A stretch of DNA of 64,000 bases, taken from positions 41,852-105,851 of the forward strand of contig NMRB01001623.1 in assembly GCA_002633025.1 (NCBI GenBank), given 5' to 3'. The notes beneath the pieces were generated by a model, which saw only the letters and a program-made list of their open reading frames with translations, searched no databases and was not told where the DNA came from. Source of the stretch: Notospermus geniculatus. Lineage: Eukaryota; Nemertea; Pilidiophora; Heteronemertea; Lineidae. Positions 42,945-55,854 of the stretch are shown here, in pieces (position 1 is the stretch's first letter; the number at the start of each line of letters is the position of its first letter). The position numbers were made by a program, and so were the translations under genes.

Positions 42945-45365
42945 AATCGACACCTTACATCCCCGCCCAAGTTGTAATTAAAATCGAGGTTGCCTACAAA
43001 CACTGACGTCTGAATGTATGTACATGTAGTAGGCCTAAATCGATATCATATCCACCCAACGTTTGAATCGACGTACAGAGCGTACGAGCGTACGTGCGCA
43101 CTATTCTGGGTCTCTCTGTGTGCACACGTCTTACTGACCGGTTAGGTCGTTCTGAATTTGGTTACCATTTCCCTTCTGGAAATGTCGGGCTAATTAGTTT
43201 CTCCGTGCCGTCTCGTCCCCGGGCCATGCAGTTGGATTTTGTCGGTGAGTAGGCCTAGCGCCGTCTTTTCCCAGTTGATGGGTCAGTTGTGTGTGAATGA
43301 TCCCCGAGTTCGCCGCCTCAGTGTTGGACCACCCTACTTGTTATATGGCATCAACCCGGATAATTTGTCTCCAAAACTATTTTGTAGGCCGTTGTAAGCT
43401 GTTGCACTGCTAATTAGTTTAATATACGTTTTAACGTATTTCCTTGGTTCCGTCTTAGTTTCTCCGACTCCTCTCAATGTTGCTGACACCATGCTCCGAG
43501 CTAGTCCGCTACATTGAGATCACTCAGGTTCTTCTGTTTCTTCTTCTTATTTCCACCACTCGATTATTGAGCTAGCCTGGCCACACTTGTGAATAAAGTT
43601 TACCCGTAGTCCATTGTTATTTATTGAATCCATGGAAAGACACAAAGTGCTTTTCAAAATTTTAGTGTATTTAGCGGTTTTGGTTGTGAACTGATGAACT
43701 TAAATCATGTATATTTCCCCCATTTTTTTGTTTGGTTCAGGCAGGGACGATGGATTCGCATCCGGCTCCACCACTTTGCCCTTCCTCTGGCCTCTGAAGA
43801 CTGACAGGCCTCTGCCCCTGTCCCTCCCCATCCTCCTCCCCTCCCCTCCCCTCCCCGTCTTCCTCCCCCTCCCCATCCTCCTCCCATCCCCATGTGGGGA
43901 CCACAGTTCTAGTTACAAGTGATGTCAAACTACTGCTTGGGAGCTTGCGAACTGTTCTGAGGGAGACCACAAAACTCTCTTCTCAGCCGTCACCCATCAC
44001 GAATCTTATCAACGGATATTTTTACATCATACAAATGGCCTCACCCCCTGGAGCCAGATTCAATGACCATGTGATCAATAAACTTTCGTATATAAAAAAC
44101 CAGCCATCGGATCTATGACTGACCATCGGCTGTTCGTAATGCTGTGCCAGCTGTTTATCGATGTCTCCCCAGGACCATCACAAACATGTTTTTATCCAGA
44201 TATAATCTTCCTACATTAACTCATACCTGATGAACTCATCTTTAACAGTGACCTTGACCTTCTGATCAGATATCAGATCGAGGCTTTCTATATCAGTAGT
44301 TTTTTCGCCTTTGGTAACCATCTGGCGATCGGTGTGAAAGGAATGGTCGTTCTAGGAATAAAAAGTCCGAGTAATAATAGTCTTCTCTAAGGTTTTAGTC
44401 GAATGGTCAGCTTCTCTAGCCATATATTCCAATTCTGTCGTTGCGCAGTTAAACGGTGTAACGTTTTCTAGTGTTTCCCGTGTTTCCCATTTCCCAGTGT
44501 TTCCATATAGTTCGGTCAATAAGCTCAAAATTGTGACCCGATCAGGACATAGCGGACAAAAGCACCATTTTTGGCCCAAATGTTCCTTTAATATGGTACT
44601 TCAATTCTAGAAGGGGCGCCCAAGTCAGATCACCATGGTAACGTCAAAATCGGTGTTGAAGTTTAGGACACTGACTTTATCATTGGATCCAAGAACTGAG
44701 CTTTGTACAGGAAAATGGGACCCGATGTACAGCTAACTTTTGAATGGTTGGATTTACACCCCATAAATGTATTATCAACAGATAGAAACATGGTGCCTCA
44801 GAAGCAGATAAGCATGTTCTTAATTGTTTTCAGTAGTTATGTAATAAAAAATTAAAATATAAAAGACATGGTGACAGAGCATGACTTTCCAACAAGGGAA
44901 CACAAAGAAATCTGTCATAGAGTGTATCCCTACAATGAGGGGGGACATTGAGAGCCGGCAACACCATGACACTCTACACCGGCTGCCGATGGCACACACA
45001 TCGTGATGACTTTCATGCTTGCTTCTTCGACAATATGGTTGTTATGCAGAGTGCAAGAGCTAGAGTGCATCGTCCATTTTCCACTAAGCCGGCTGCTCCC
45101 CTCACACTCATCCCGATCAACCATAATATTCTCTTTACTACATGTATGCTTAAGCAACCCAAGACAGTTGTACGTTGTGTCTTACCCTATGACCCATTCA
45201 TGTCTAGTCTTCATTCATACATCACCTAGCATTTTCCTTTCGGATTTTGTCTCGACATGAGATCGTTAGGTCAGTAATGATGATAATAGACTATCTACTT
45301 GACGATGTAGAGTCAGTGGATAGGAATGCCAAACAAGTTATGGTGTACATTATCTCTCTTGAGCT
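42945..45365. other. Intergenic; polypyrimidine tract, no gene
   Basis: The region 43797-43892 on the plus strand is almost pure C/T with CCTCCC repeats. No exons recognised elsewhere. Confidence 0.5.
43797..43892. repeat. Polypyrimidine tract
   Basis: About 95 bases, nearly all C or T, with CTCCCCTCCCCTCCCCTCCC. Purine/pyrimidine strand asymmetry of this length can form triplex DNA in vitro (known property). Confidence 0.85.
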
Positions 45366-45497
45366 GCGTTTAGCTGACACCCGGAATGCGGTATAGGGCC
45401 GCGGAATCCCCAGCGGAAGCGATATGTTGTATGCGAAAATGCATTGCATTTTCCGCTTCCGCGTTCCGCAATCCGCATTCCGCGTGTCAGCTAAACG
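45366..45497. mobile_element. Hairpin MITE with CGTTTAGCTGACAC arms
   Basis: CGTTTAGCTGACACCCGGAA mirrored by TTCCGCGTGTCAGCTAAACG, inner arms GCGGAAGCG and CGCTTCCGC. No flanking duplication set. Confidence 0.75.
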
Positions 45498-45685
45498 TGG
45501 CTTTATACAGAGTGGACGTCACAAGTGTAATAGGAACAGTTGTCCACTGACATAGGTGTCGGAGAAGAGAAATCGAATATAGTAAGGCATTCATTGGCGC
45601 TTAATATAAAATTATTCGTATGCCGTGTTTTGTCAGTCTTTCATACAAAAACTTGTATCGGCTTTCTGCCCCGATTTATTTCGCT

Positions 45686-46384
45686 CGCAGTCAGTTTCCT
45701 CGTAAAATATAGAGATAACTACACATTTTACCGAGTGATAGAAAATGGTTGTGTGGTACCACACCCTCGGCCTGTTTCATAAAGTGACTTTACACTAATG
45801 GCACCTTTAACCAAATGGAAAATGCATTGAGGTTATGGTAGCATTAGCTTAAAGTCACTTTATGAAACAGGCTCCTGGTCTGTATTGTAGAGGGACAGAA
45901 TGCCGTCACCTTTTTTTCGAGTGTCCATGTCGGAATAATCTTGAGATGGCCTCATCTCGTCAGTGAGAAGATTCCAAGTCTCTCTAAATCTATAAGACAT
46001 GTCATCACTGTTTGTAACTTGATGACCTTGAGACACCCGCAGTCAGTTTCCTCGTAAAATATAGAGATAACTACACATTTTACCGAGGGATAGAAAATGG
46101 TTGTGTGGTACCACACCCTCGGCCTGTGTCATAAATTGACTTTACACTAATGGCACCTTTAATCAAATGGAAAATGCATTGAGGTTATGGTAGCATTAGC
46201 TTAAAGTCACTTTATGAAACAGGCCCCTGGTCTGTATTGTAGAGGGACAGAATGCCGTCACCTTTTTTCGAGTGTCCATGTCGGAATAATCTCGAGATGG
46301 CCTCATCTCGTCAGGAGAAGATTCCAAGTCTCTCTAAATCTATAAGACATGTCATCACTGTTTGTAACTTGATGACCTTGAGAC
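45686..46384. repeat. 353-base direct tandem duplication
   Basis: Two units start CGCAGTCAGTTTCCTCG (45686 and 46039) and differ at few positions. Each includes a MITE-like pair TCATAAAGTGACTTTA and TAAAGTCACTTTATGAA. Confidence 0.9.
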
Positions 46385-46651
46385 CTTTTCCGCCATCAGT
46401 GTCACTCCGATCAGTTGATGACCTGCCACATATGGCCGACATGTCCTAATCGGGTCGGCCATTATCGATCAGACGGCAGCATCTGGATCACTTAATCACC
46501 GATGAGCTGGAGAAGTCTTCACGTGTGGAGCGATCAGGTCATCGGCGATGTTGACATACCGACGGCCGCATCCCTTAGCATGTCCACCCCAGGTCGTCTG
46601 AAGCATTTCTGTTGCGGTGCTTCTTGACGTATTGAGAAGGGAATCGTCTGC

Positions 46652-46972
46652 TTTGGGACGTCATGACACTTTTCTTGGGTCGTCATGGACCTCTTTTGGG
46701 ACGTCATGACACATTTCGTGCGACGTCATGACACATTTCTTGCGACGTCATGACACATTTCCTGGGCGTTATGACACATTTCTTGGGCGTCATGACACAT
46801 TTTTTGCGACGTCATGACACATTTCTTGGGACGTCATGACACATTTCTTGGGCGTCATGACACATACCTTGGGACGTCATGACCCATTTCTTGGGCGTCA
46901 TGACACATTTCTTGGGACGTCATGACCCATTTCTTGGGGCGTCATGACCCAATATCGTTTTACGTTATGACA
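46652..46972. repeat. Minisatellite of about 15 units containing GACGTCATGACA
   Basis: Units of 20-23 bases of the form CTTGGGACGTCATGACACAT with variants lacking AC (GGGCGTCATGAC). The variants intermix, pointing to homogenisation by unequal exchange. Confidence 0.9.
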
Positions 46973-47508
46973 AGTTCTCTCGCGAGGAGGAGCACTTCGT
47001 GTTTGGCATGGACTGGATTACTGTCTTTCGTTTGTTGGTAGCGTTGGTCTCTGTCTACAAGTTTCTTGGCATGAATAAAACAAAATCATCAACCAAATGT
47101 AGAGATTAACCACTACATATCATCCATTTTTCATGGGTTTTTTACCTAATACTGTATGTAGTCAAAGCAAACGTTAAAAGCCTCTTTGCATTTTTCACAC
47201 GAAGAATGGCACAGACACCACTTAGAGAAATAGTCGTTTTAGACATAACACTCGCAAGCCACGTATCTCCGACTTGAGTACTTAGTGCTCTACGTTAAAA
47301 GGTTCTAGCCGCGTTATTTCCCAGTCTAGTACGCCATTCATTATGGTTTCAATCCTTTCAACATCTTAATTGTAAAACCAAACCATGGAACCTACATCGA
47401 AAGATAATTGAATTACGCATATAGCTTTAGCGACGTCTCTTAGATTGACATACTTGTAAACTCGATTATTTTGGACATTTGGTTTCAGAACTTCTCAACA
47501 ACTGATTC
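46973..47508. other. Intergenic, nothing recognised
   Basis: No repeats, exons or hairpins of note between the minisatellite and the segmental duplication boundary. Confidence 0.5.
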
Positions 47509-48745
47509 AAATCATATTTACAGAGTGTGGCGGGCCATTAGCGGCTTAGGTTCCCAGACAAATGTGGCTGGGCGAGGAACGGCGGCCTCCTCTCAACACC
47601 ACGCTTACAATAAAGGAATCAAATATAAAGGTTAACTGCGAACGATGAAGAAACTGAGGGATACACTTCATTTGTTGCCGCCAGATGTCTCTCACTCTTG
47701 AATTTTGGCTTTACGTAATAGAGCGATCTAACCGAGATGATCTGAAAGACAAAATTATGTCTGAGCGCTGCCAGCTTTACACACTCTTTCATGACGTCAC
47801 CGATCATTACATCATCATTCATGACGTCATCAAGCAGGAATATGCCTGCCTGATACCTCGGTGTTCAAGATCCTTTCGACAGTCTCCGCAGATAAATAGG
47901 CACATGTACAGTGTAGTTTGAATCATACCAAAAAATAACCCCGGCCAGAATACAAATCATTTTTCCACACCAGAAATCTACCTCACCGCTCTAACGACTG
48001 TTGTTTCTACACCAGCCTACGACCACCTGAGTTCAATGATAAATCGGCGAGATTTTTGTCTATGGCATCCAAATAATACTGTTGACAGAGAAAGTTTGCT
48101 TAAAGTATTGCCGTGACCGATAATGAAAGACAGCACGCAGCAGGAGGATTTAATAAATGACTCCCTCAGACTCATTCATCTTGGCTTTTGTTTGGCAATC
48201 TCCAGACGGAATATAATGATATATCATGCCTGGAGTGTTATCTCGTGAAATCTCGTGCAGACGTGATTGAGCGGTACCGTATGCAACCAAAGACACAACG
48301 ATCATTTCTGTGTACGCTTTCGAAATGCTATTTGGATGGGTAGGCCTACCAAAATTACATGCCATAAAAGTGCCATTTTGATGGGCAGGCCTACCAATGC
48401 ATAAAAGTGCCATAAAAGTCGCCAGCACACTGCACATTAAATAAAAGCCCAAATAGACTTGGTAAAGGACATTTTGAATTGTCTGACACAGCTCATCGAG
48501 CCTGAGACGATAGTGGGTATCGGAGTGTATGATTGGACGAAATAGACCAATCATGATCCAGGTGCACTCGGATTGGAGCATTTCAACCAATCGCTGATGC
48601 GTTGATTGCACGTCGTGATGAAGTTGCGGTCAAGGTCGGCGTCTACCGGGCGTCAGATGTCGAAACGAGGCTGAATGTTGTTCGACAGGTGCTTATGACT
48701 TGCCGTCATGACGGGTTTTGAACAAAATAGATAACACTTAGTTAA

Positions 48746-49089
48746 AGGAGCTCGACGTCCAAGTTGTAAACAAACTGGTTTGTTTACAAACACTGGCCAG
48801 CAAACTAGTTTCATTCCTTCGTGAAGGTGGCAGCACCAGTAGCGCCCCGTGATCGTTAGACTGGTGCCCGGTCCAATGCAACTCACTCAACCACTCACTG
48901 GTTCTCTATCCACGCTGTGTTGCCACCTATTATCGGTGATATGTACTGAAGTGAATATGTAGTCTCGCGCAGCCAACCGTTTCGTTCCGCAGATACTGCG
49001 ACACAAACGTTCGATTCGGCTGGGTGACCGAGCGGCTGGGTGACCGAGACTAGTGAATATCGGGTTTACAACTTGGACGTCCAGCTCCT
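48746..49089. mobile_element. 344-bp TTAA-flanked element (piggyBac-like MITE)
   Basis: The empty site in the other duplication copy reads AGTTAAATATTG (37918-37929). Here TTAA (48742-48745) is followed by AGGAGCTCGACGTCCAAGTT. The right end GGACGTCCAGCTCCT is followed by TTAA (49090-49093). The arms continue through GTTGTAAAC. TTAA duplication is the hallmark of piggyBac. The interior carries CGCAGCCAACCG and CGGCTGGGTGACCGAG, related to 59114-59197. Confidence 0.9.
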
Positions 49090-50042
49090 TTAAATATTGA
49101 ATCCGACTGAAGTCAAATAACGTTCGCTCACGTCCTGTCTTGAGGATGATGTGTTGTCAACCGGAGGTTGACCCATATAACACGGGAGAATAGGAGACGG
49201 ATAAAGAAATAAACTGGTCATACAAAACGTGTTTATCTGCCAAAATTGATGACCGTATGGAACTATTAATCTTTACTTTCTTCGTGTCGTTTGCTGAATT
49301 AACTAATCCCCTTAAGGCTCAGAAATCAACAACCTCTTGTACACAAAAGTTGCTGAGTGTTGCGTATTTGTCATCGAGATCACCTAGACTGTTTTTTCAC
49401 CTCCCTGGAGGCCTGACGGTCAGCTCATGATGAATGGATGTTACCTATCTCAGTCCATCTGGGAATATAAAAAAACCATCGCTGTGCCAGACATTACCAC
49501 TTCTCCTAACTTTGACCAAGAGTTGTATTTCGATTCCAAGTGTAAGCGGGAAAAACATCCCCGGGGAGAAGCGTCCGGTTGTTTTGTTGGATAACGGATG
49601 TAGGTGCACTGGATAACGTAATGTTCCGATTAACTCTTTGGTCCAGTGCGATTGAGTGTTAATCTATAAAAAAAGTCGTAGCTAGGTTTAAAAAGTAAAA
49701 ATGTTCGTGTCGAATACGTTATCTTGTTGATATTTGGTTTGGAAGGAAGCATTAGTTTTGTGTTACGTTCCATGAAGGTCTTCCGCCAAGCTGTCAGTCT
49801 GCAGGCTGGAAAGAACGAACGAAAAAGGTTTTCCAGGCCGGTAACCACGAAAAAACCGCGATATCGTAGGACTGAATCGACTACAGCGCCACCCAACGTC
49901 TAAATCGAGGCACACTCTACATCAGAATCGACACATATTCATGTATTTTTTACGAAGCTTAAATCTGAGGAAGTAACACATATTTACATGTACCTTCATG
50001 TGTGGACCGATCGGATTTGAGTAAAATATGTAGATCAGCATT

Positions 50043-50521
50043 TTGTTAAATTCTGTGATTTTCCACCGCGCTGCCTCCATACAATGTGCGCATCTGAAAA
50101 CTGCTTCGGAATCGTGTGGAGGGTTTAGTGAATCGATCTGCTGCACCTCTTGCGTTCATTTCATCTGCGGTGTCAATCCTCGTCCTTCATTTCGATTCAC
50201 ACTCGTCCGCCTTACTATCGATCTGCGGCTCCCCTTCTTCTCACCCACTTGCTGCAGGATCTCTGAGGGGAGGTCTTCTCTTGACTGAGTCATCTCATCA
50301 CCCTCCCGACCTTCCCTCCTCGCTCGCCTCTTACTGCCAACTCATCATTTCTCATCGACCTCTCGCGGCACCTCTCACCCGGCCCACCTGTTCGATTTAC
50401 ACTCATCCATCATCTTGAAATCGATTTGTGGCCCGCTTCGCTCCTCCTCGATCACCCACCTGCTGCAGGATCTCTGAGGGTTGATAAACTCCGCTCACAA
50501 CTCAGTGTTGGAACAGCAACG
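50043..50521 (+). other. Predicted 5' UTR exon of copy C
   Basis: Near-identical to 38880-39348. Ends CAACG/GTAGGT (50522). Confidence 0.45.
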
Positions 50522-50803
50522 GTAGGTGCAACATTTTCCAAAGTTTTCGTCTGTTATTTGCTGTTTATTTCTCAATTCTGATCAACATCAGTCCTGGCTC
50601 AACCGGAATCGTGTGAGGTGTAATTTCTAACTTCTCATCGAGGAAACTCTCTCTTCCTTTCTACTTTATTTTTGGGAGCGAATTTTCGGATAGAGTTAGG
50701 CCTATTTTGGGGGACAGCTTTATCTGTACACGTGATACGTTGATGTGAAAAATTTCACCTTTATTTCAGATATTTGTGAACCAATAATCCACGGACAGAC
50801 AAA

Positions 50804-50876
50804 ATGAATCGGGCAATGATCGCTCTCCTGTTGGTCTTTGGCCTTATTATGGCTGTCACCGAGGTGACTGACGCCG
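50804..50876 (+). CDS. Signal-peptide exon, copy C (orphaned)
   Basis: 73 coding bases after the acceptor at 50769 and before GTAAGT at 50877. It encodes MNRAMIALLLVFGLIMAVTE plus VTDA, one replacement (V to M) from copy B. Homology with B ends at 51218, before any Cys-rich exon. I find no matching second exon in the remaining 12.8 kb. Likely a duplicated promoter-plus-signal exon, either inactive or spliced to something outside this window. Confidence 0.5.
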
Positions 50877-50909
50877 GTAAGTTGATTTCTCCGTCCGAAC
50901 CAAATAGCC

Positions 50910-51125
50910 TACACCAAAATCGCAAGTTGTGAGGTCAGAGATGTCTGGCATTGCCGGGGTCCAGCTTCTCCTGTTGGTGATGGTCGGCATTGTTGACCAC
51001 ACAGCAGGTTGTTGATATCTTCGAATCGAACTCCTGACACCGACGCTTTTGATATGACAACGTTGGGAGAGCTAGATCCCAGTGGCAAAGACAGGTCTCT
51101 CTGACCTTCAACTGCGATTTTAGTG
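50910..51125. mobile_element. Inverted-repeat element in the intron after exon C
   Basis: Copy of the element at 39740-39957, inherited with the segmental duplication. Confidence 0.7.
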
Positions 51126-51218
51126 TGCTGTATGTAGTGGTGGAACAACAAACGGCTAGATTAGTGCGGGGGATTTAAAGCGAACTGATCGTGCCAATCA
51201 AGGTCTCTGAATAGAGAT

Positions 51219-52458
51219 CTTTAAAACTGAGAAACTGTAATCTTGCTGTTAAATTCCAGTGAAAAAAACAGCAGTTTGCAGTGAAATGAATTTTACAGCA
51301 ACCTTGCAGCGAAAATTCTACTGTAAATTTACAATTTATTTTTTAATCTCGGCGCAATTGTTCGTATCGACAGATGACAAGTCAGTGTGGAGTGTTTGGT
51401 GAAATGGGCACATCAAAACAGTCGTCCCTCACTTAAGTGGTGTCACTGGTGCTAGTTTTTTTCGGGAATATACATGTAATGCACGTGACTAAATGATTCT
51501 GAAAAAATGCCCAGCGACTTTTCCGACGAAATTCCCTTCGTTGCTCACTTACCAAGGACATCAAACGTCAGCTATAATAATATTATGACACTCGCTGTAC
51601 AGCTAAAAAAGCGGATTATACCTTAACCTAGTTTATGTTGGGTAAAAAACTTAATAAAAAACGGTCTTGAATCGCGCATTCATATGAATCATCAGTGATC
51701 TCCTCCTGGGTTGCTCGCGAGGAGAAATGTTGGCGGTCTTAGAAGGACAGACGACGTCCACATCATTTTCTTGACAGGAAGAATGATTGATGTCGGTGCA
51801 ATGCACAGTCAGAGGATGAAATCACCTCCCCTTGGACCGGGGATAATCTCCAGCGATTTAGCAAACACGCAGATAGTGTGTTGGACATTAAGGTAATAAC
51901 TGTCAACCTCGGTCCCAGGATTGCCCACACACAGTTGAACCATTCGTAACACTTCGGGTCTTTCCGTCATTCTTCGGTAATCTAGCACAGTTTCGAACTC
52001 TCAGTTGAGTTTGCAGTTGAACATGGGTCAGTCCCCTAAAGAGATAGGAGAGATCCGTTCCGAATGCAAAGTCTACGTTGGCCTTTGCTGTATTCGGCCC
52101 TTTTTTTCTAGGAGGATCCATTTTGACGCAGATGCACCTGGTGACAGGAAGGCTGTCATGCCAGTGTTCTCCTCGATGGTTTACCCGCACTGAAGAATCG
52201 CATTATTGTGCATCTAGTGCATTCAACCTTTGGCTTCGATCGTATCGACCTCTTTTCTCGCATGTCAACAACGAACGAAGGTCACTGACGGACAGTCTTT
52301 CGTCTTCTTCGTGTGTGTTCGGTGATGTCATCAAATTCGTACGTCTTGTTGCTCGACAAAACGTGCCGTCGCCGGATACCCACCCCCCGCTGTTCCCAAA
52401 AGCTTTGTCTTCAGTGCTTTGTCTCCGGTGCATTGAACCGCTTGCAGCTGCAATATAT
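51219..52458. other. Intergenic, no gene recognised
   Basis: Short frames (51711-51896, 52078-52479) show no domain or splice support. Some A/T-rich palindromic sequence (CAGTTTTACAGCA-like pairs, 51240-51340). Confidence 0.45.
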
Positions 52459-52701
52459 AGCCCCTGTTACACTACATAAAAAACCCGTGTCGAACCCGGG
52501 TTTTTTCTGTCCACACCTGTTAAAAACGCGGTGTAATAATCCCCTCCGAGCTCGAACGGTTTTTGGAGGGCTTAATTTAGGTCCCTGTCACAAAATTTGA
52601 GTAGTGTTGACGGGCACCGGGTCTCAGGAGGGATTTTTCAGTGCCGGGCTAGTCCCGGGTGTCAAAAAACCCGGGGATTTGTATGTAGTGTAACCACGGC
52701 T
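52459..52701. mobile_element. MITE, AGCC..GTTACACTACATA family, inverted and deleted copy
   Basis: Begins AGCCCCTGTTACACTACATA and ends TATGTAGTGTAACCACGGCT, with TAT on both flanks. The interior is the reverse of 8057-8481, less about 180 bases. Confidence 0.8.
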
Positions 52702-53290
52702 TATGGCACGGCTCAACCCGTCGGCCATGGATGACTTCCTTTGGCCAAGTGATTGGCGCACTGGCGTGGAGCTGGAAGAGGAGCAACGCGCCATCACTAC
52801 GTGGATGGGTGACCGGCCCGTGTACGACACATCCGACCAGAATTCCTGTTGATTGGTCATAAGCTGCACAGGCAATGCAACCTGCCTCTAATCCTTCTGA
52901 ATTTGGCCGAGGTGGAGAAATGCGTCGATCCCAATAATCCTAACCTGCTAGGTCTGTTTTATTACGTCAATTTCATGTAGAAAGAAGACCACATAGAAGC
53001 GCTCAGCACTCCGGAGTGTCAGCCGTTCGAACCATGGTTCTAGACGCGTTCCCATACTCTCGCCCAAGGACTGTTCACGATGTGCAGACGGATGGTGACG
53101 AGTATGATAGATCACCACATCTCACGGCAAGGGACCATTTGCATTAAAGGATTTATTTGATGCGACGCAGCAACTTGTGGATGCAGGACACTCGAGTGAC
53201 TCACGGCCAGGACTCCCTATGAGTCGTCTGCGAGAGGACGCCTGGGACTTGCCGAGGAAATGGATGTTGATCCTTTAATAGCTGACACTG
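52702..53290 (+). pseudogene. Degenerate coding-like stretch of unknown origin
   Basis: Unlike its surroundings, this stretch gives protein-like runs in shifting plus frames. These include DDFLWPSDWRTGVELEEEQ then TTWMGDRPVYD (52712-52851), later VEKCVDPNNPNLLGLFYYV, and still later VDAGHSSDSRPGLPMSRL. Stops and frame changes separate them. It looks like a decayed ORF, perhaps of a transposable element. No domain recognised. Confidence 0.35.
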
Positions 53291-53411
53291 TTAGTGTCCG
53301 ATGTCTTCTGATAGGTTTTCAATTTGATGACACTTGATGACTTAAGACTTCAGGCGATTTGTGTAGTTTACTGTGTAGTAGTAAGAGTGTTGCGCGTTCT
53401 GTTTCATGTAC

Positions 53412-53542
53412 AATGGGCAGTTTTCGCAAAGCCCTGAAACGCCAACGCGAACATCCTTTTGTTGCGTACTCTCTTCGTGGCATCGAACAGTAGGTTTGGC
53501 GTTCGCGTTGGCGTTTCGGGGCTTTGCGAAAACTCCCTATTG
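53412..53542. mobile_element. Fold-back MITE, GTTTTCGCAAAGCCCC family, copy 2
   Basis: Arms CAGTTTTCGCAAAGCCC and GCTTTGCGAAAACT. The loop with CTCTTCGTGGCATCGAACA is opposite in orientation to copy 1. Confidence 0.85.
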
Positions 53543-53784
53543 TTCCTTTTCCCAAACAGCCTGCCTACCTTGTTGATGACGATGAGTGGTCGCTTCTTCG
53601 TAGGGCTGGTAACACAGATACAGAGGTCTCAGCGGGACCATCTGGGGAGCCATGTCTCTGAGCCGAATCCTATGTGTGCTGCCTCATCTCTGCGAGTTTA
53701 TGTCCGCGACACGCTCACAGACACTATTTCCGATCTCGCAAACATGGAATGTGTGCTACCTACCAGATTATAGGCCAGTATGTA

Positions 53785-53955
53785 GAAGCGCGTGTCACTG
53801 AGATGATGTCGCAGACATGAATTTGTGTACTGCCAGCTTTAGCAGCGCATGTCAGTGATCTGGTCTCACAGACCTGAATTTGTATGTGTGCTGCCGGCTT
53901 TAGGAGCGCATGTCAGTGACCTGGTCTCACAGACTTGAATTTGTATGTGTGCTAC
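53785..53955. repeat. 61-base repeat, three tandem units
   Basis: Units contain GCATGTCAGTGACCTGGTCTC and TGAATTTGTATGTGTGCTGCC. More units lie at 55790-55852 and 56103-56215, now separated by the element at 55855-56099. Confidence 0.8.
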
Positions 53956-55789
53956 CACCACGTTGATTCCTGTCACACCTGTTTTAAATGACATATAATG
54001 GATATGAACCCAGATGTTATCAGCGGCCTTGAACGGCAGTTTGCCCGTCTTTGAGAGAGCCGTGTATCGTTTGAGATGCCCCAACGCCAGAGGTAGTAAC
54101 ACGACACCCTTTGAGAAAACCTTCTTGCAGTGAACAAAACCCAACATTATAAGTTAGCACCAAGGCATCCATCGTCTTTGGTGGCTCGTCAACGTACGAT
54201 TTGTAGCTTCATCACATTATCGGATTAAAGATTTAATCCTCACACTCTAAGAACCACCTGTTTCTCTAATTACATACGTTCCACGGGAATCTCATTTCAT
54301 GATTCACCGCTCGCCAGGTATGACACATCTGTCCGACTCCACCCCTCATTTCCCTACTTTTAAATCATCTATCAAAACCTGAGACATTTCGGGTGAGTAA
54401 TGCACTACAACTACATTTCAACTTAAGTTTACTTTAATTCACAGTGTGTATCACATGGAGGAAGTATACGAAATGTACGTCAACCTACCTGGTGTGGTGT
54501 AGAACTGTTAGAGCCAACAATCTTGTTAAGTACGAAAAAGAAAAGTGGGTGATTTTTCATAAAATCAAAGTTAACAGGAGTAGAAAGATATTTGATGGCT
54601 GAGCGATAGAAAATGAACACCAGAGTGCCCTTTGTGATTTGTTTGATTGGGAAAATATGACAGGAGACAGGAAAAAGGCTGCACTGATATTGTGTAACAT
54701 TTCTTTAATCATCTCGCAGCTCAGCTGCCGCATCTTCTGTCGGTGGATGTGTCATAAATAGTGAGGTTTCGCAAATCTGACGAAACACGAAGTACGAAAT
54801 ACGAAATTGGACTTCATTTCCATGACGTAATGTATTTCAGGAGATGGTTGGTATCAGAAATATCGCCAGCTGCAAGAGCGTCTTTTACCATATGACGTTA
54901 GACCGATAGAGTTATGGTGTATATTTTGAAATTTGTCTTATAAATCGGAAGTGCGGATAAATAATGAATACTGAAGTCGTAATCCTAGTCGTTACGACTT
55001 GAAACACGACAATAATATTTGCGATTTATGTGCACTTCCGATTACGAGTCAAAATTATTCGGCCACAAAGTTATGGCATTTTACGATTTGCCAACGTCTA
55101 TCAAATCTTTTTTATCAAGGATGTCTACAGCGGACTGCAACTCATTCTCACTGGTAGTTGAAGCCGGAGTCAGAGTCGGAAAGGTGCTAAACCTCGCTAA
55201 CGCCGAGAACTCGAGAGAGGAGAAATCATGTTCAAATTCAAAACGTGCCTAATTCAGAAAAACTCTGCACGTTTCTCGACTTCCATGGTAATCAGGGCGA
55301 GAGAATACAGCAATGCTACCGAGGCAAATTAATTAGTGAAATCAATGGAGCGCCGGGATATTGGAATCACCACGAGTGGTCATGACGTCATGGTGATTTA
55401 TCCCAATGTTGTGGATTGGGGTCAAGGTCATTATGACTCGTACATCAAGATGAGGCCGAGTCACGTGATCAATGGGCAACAGGCAAACATTTACATGTTG
55501 AATCATGGTTTAATATGACGTTTTTCCGCTGACTCAGGATATTTATGACAAAACGTGTACTAATTCTTTTTTATGGTCTTCAGTTTTTATCTGAGCATAA
55601 ACGTGTGTTGTACAACACCGGTGTAACTTTTTCAGTGGTCCGTGCGCCAGTATGATATTACAATAGATTGACGGGAAAGGCGCGACTTGACAATGAGCGA
55701 CACACTGAGAAACAGTGAGTCTGTTTTCCAGTCTGTTCCGAACAATGGGAGTCACACAGAAAAATGGCCACACTGAAAAACGTTACACC
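53956..55789. other. Intergenic, nothing recognised except a small hairpin
   Basis: An inverted pair ATCGGAAGTGC / GCACTTCCGAT (54946-54957 and 55030-55040) brackets about 70 bases. No exon supported. Confidence 0.5.
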
Positions 55790-55854
55790 GGGTCACAGAC
55801 AGGCGTTCCAACCTTCGCAGACACGAATTTTATGTAGTGCTGCCAGCTTTTTAA

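Larger units (their letters stand above)
47509..51218. repeat. Segmental duplication, copy containing signal exon C
   Basis: Counterpart of 36742-40041. The right edge stops short of the Cys-rich exon, so the gene was cut by the duplication. 47509-49990 is noncoding in both copies. Confidence 0.85.

Noticed and set aside
42445-42981. Tyr/Ile/Arg-rich frames on both strands (up to 162 codons)
   Set aside because: They lie over the palindromic TACGTA element, and their composition follows from the repeat.
43705-43970. Gly/Arg/Glu-rich minus-strand frames
   Set aside because: Direct translation of the polypurine strand of a simple tract.
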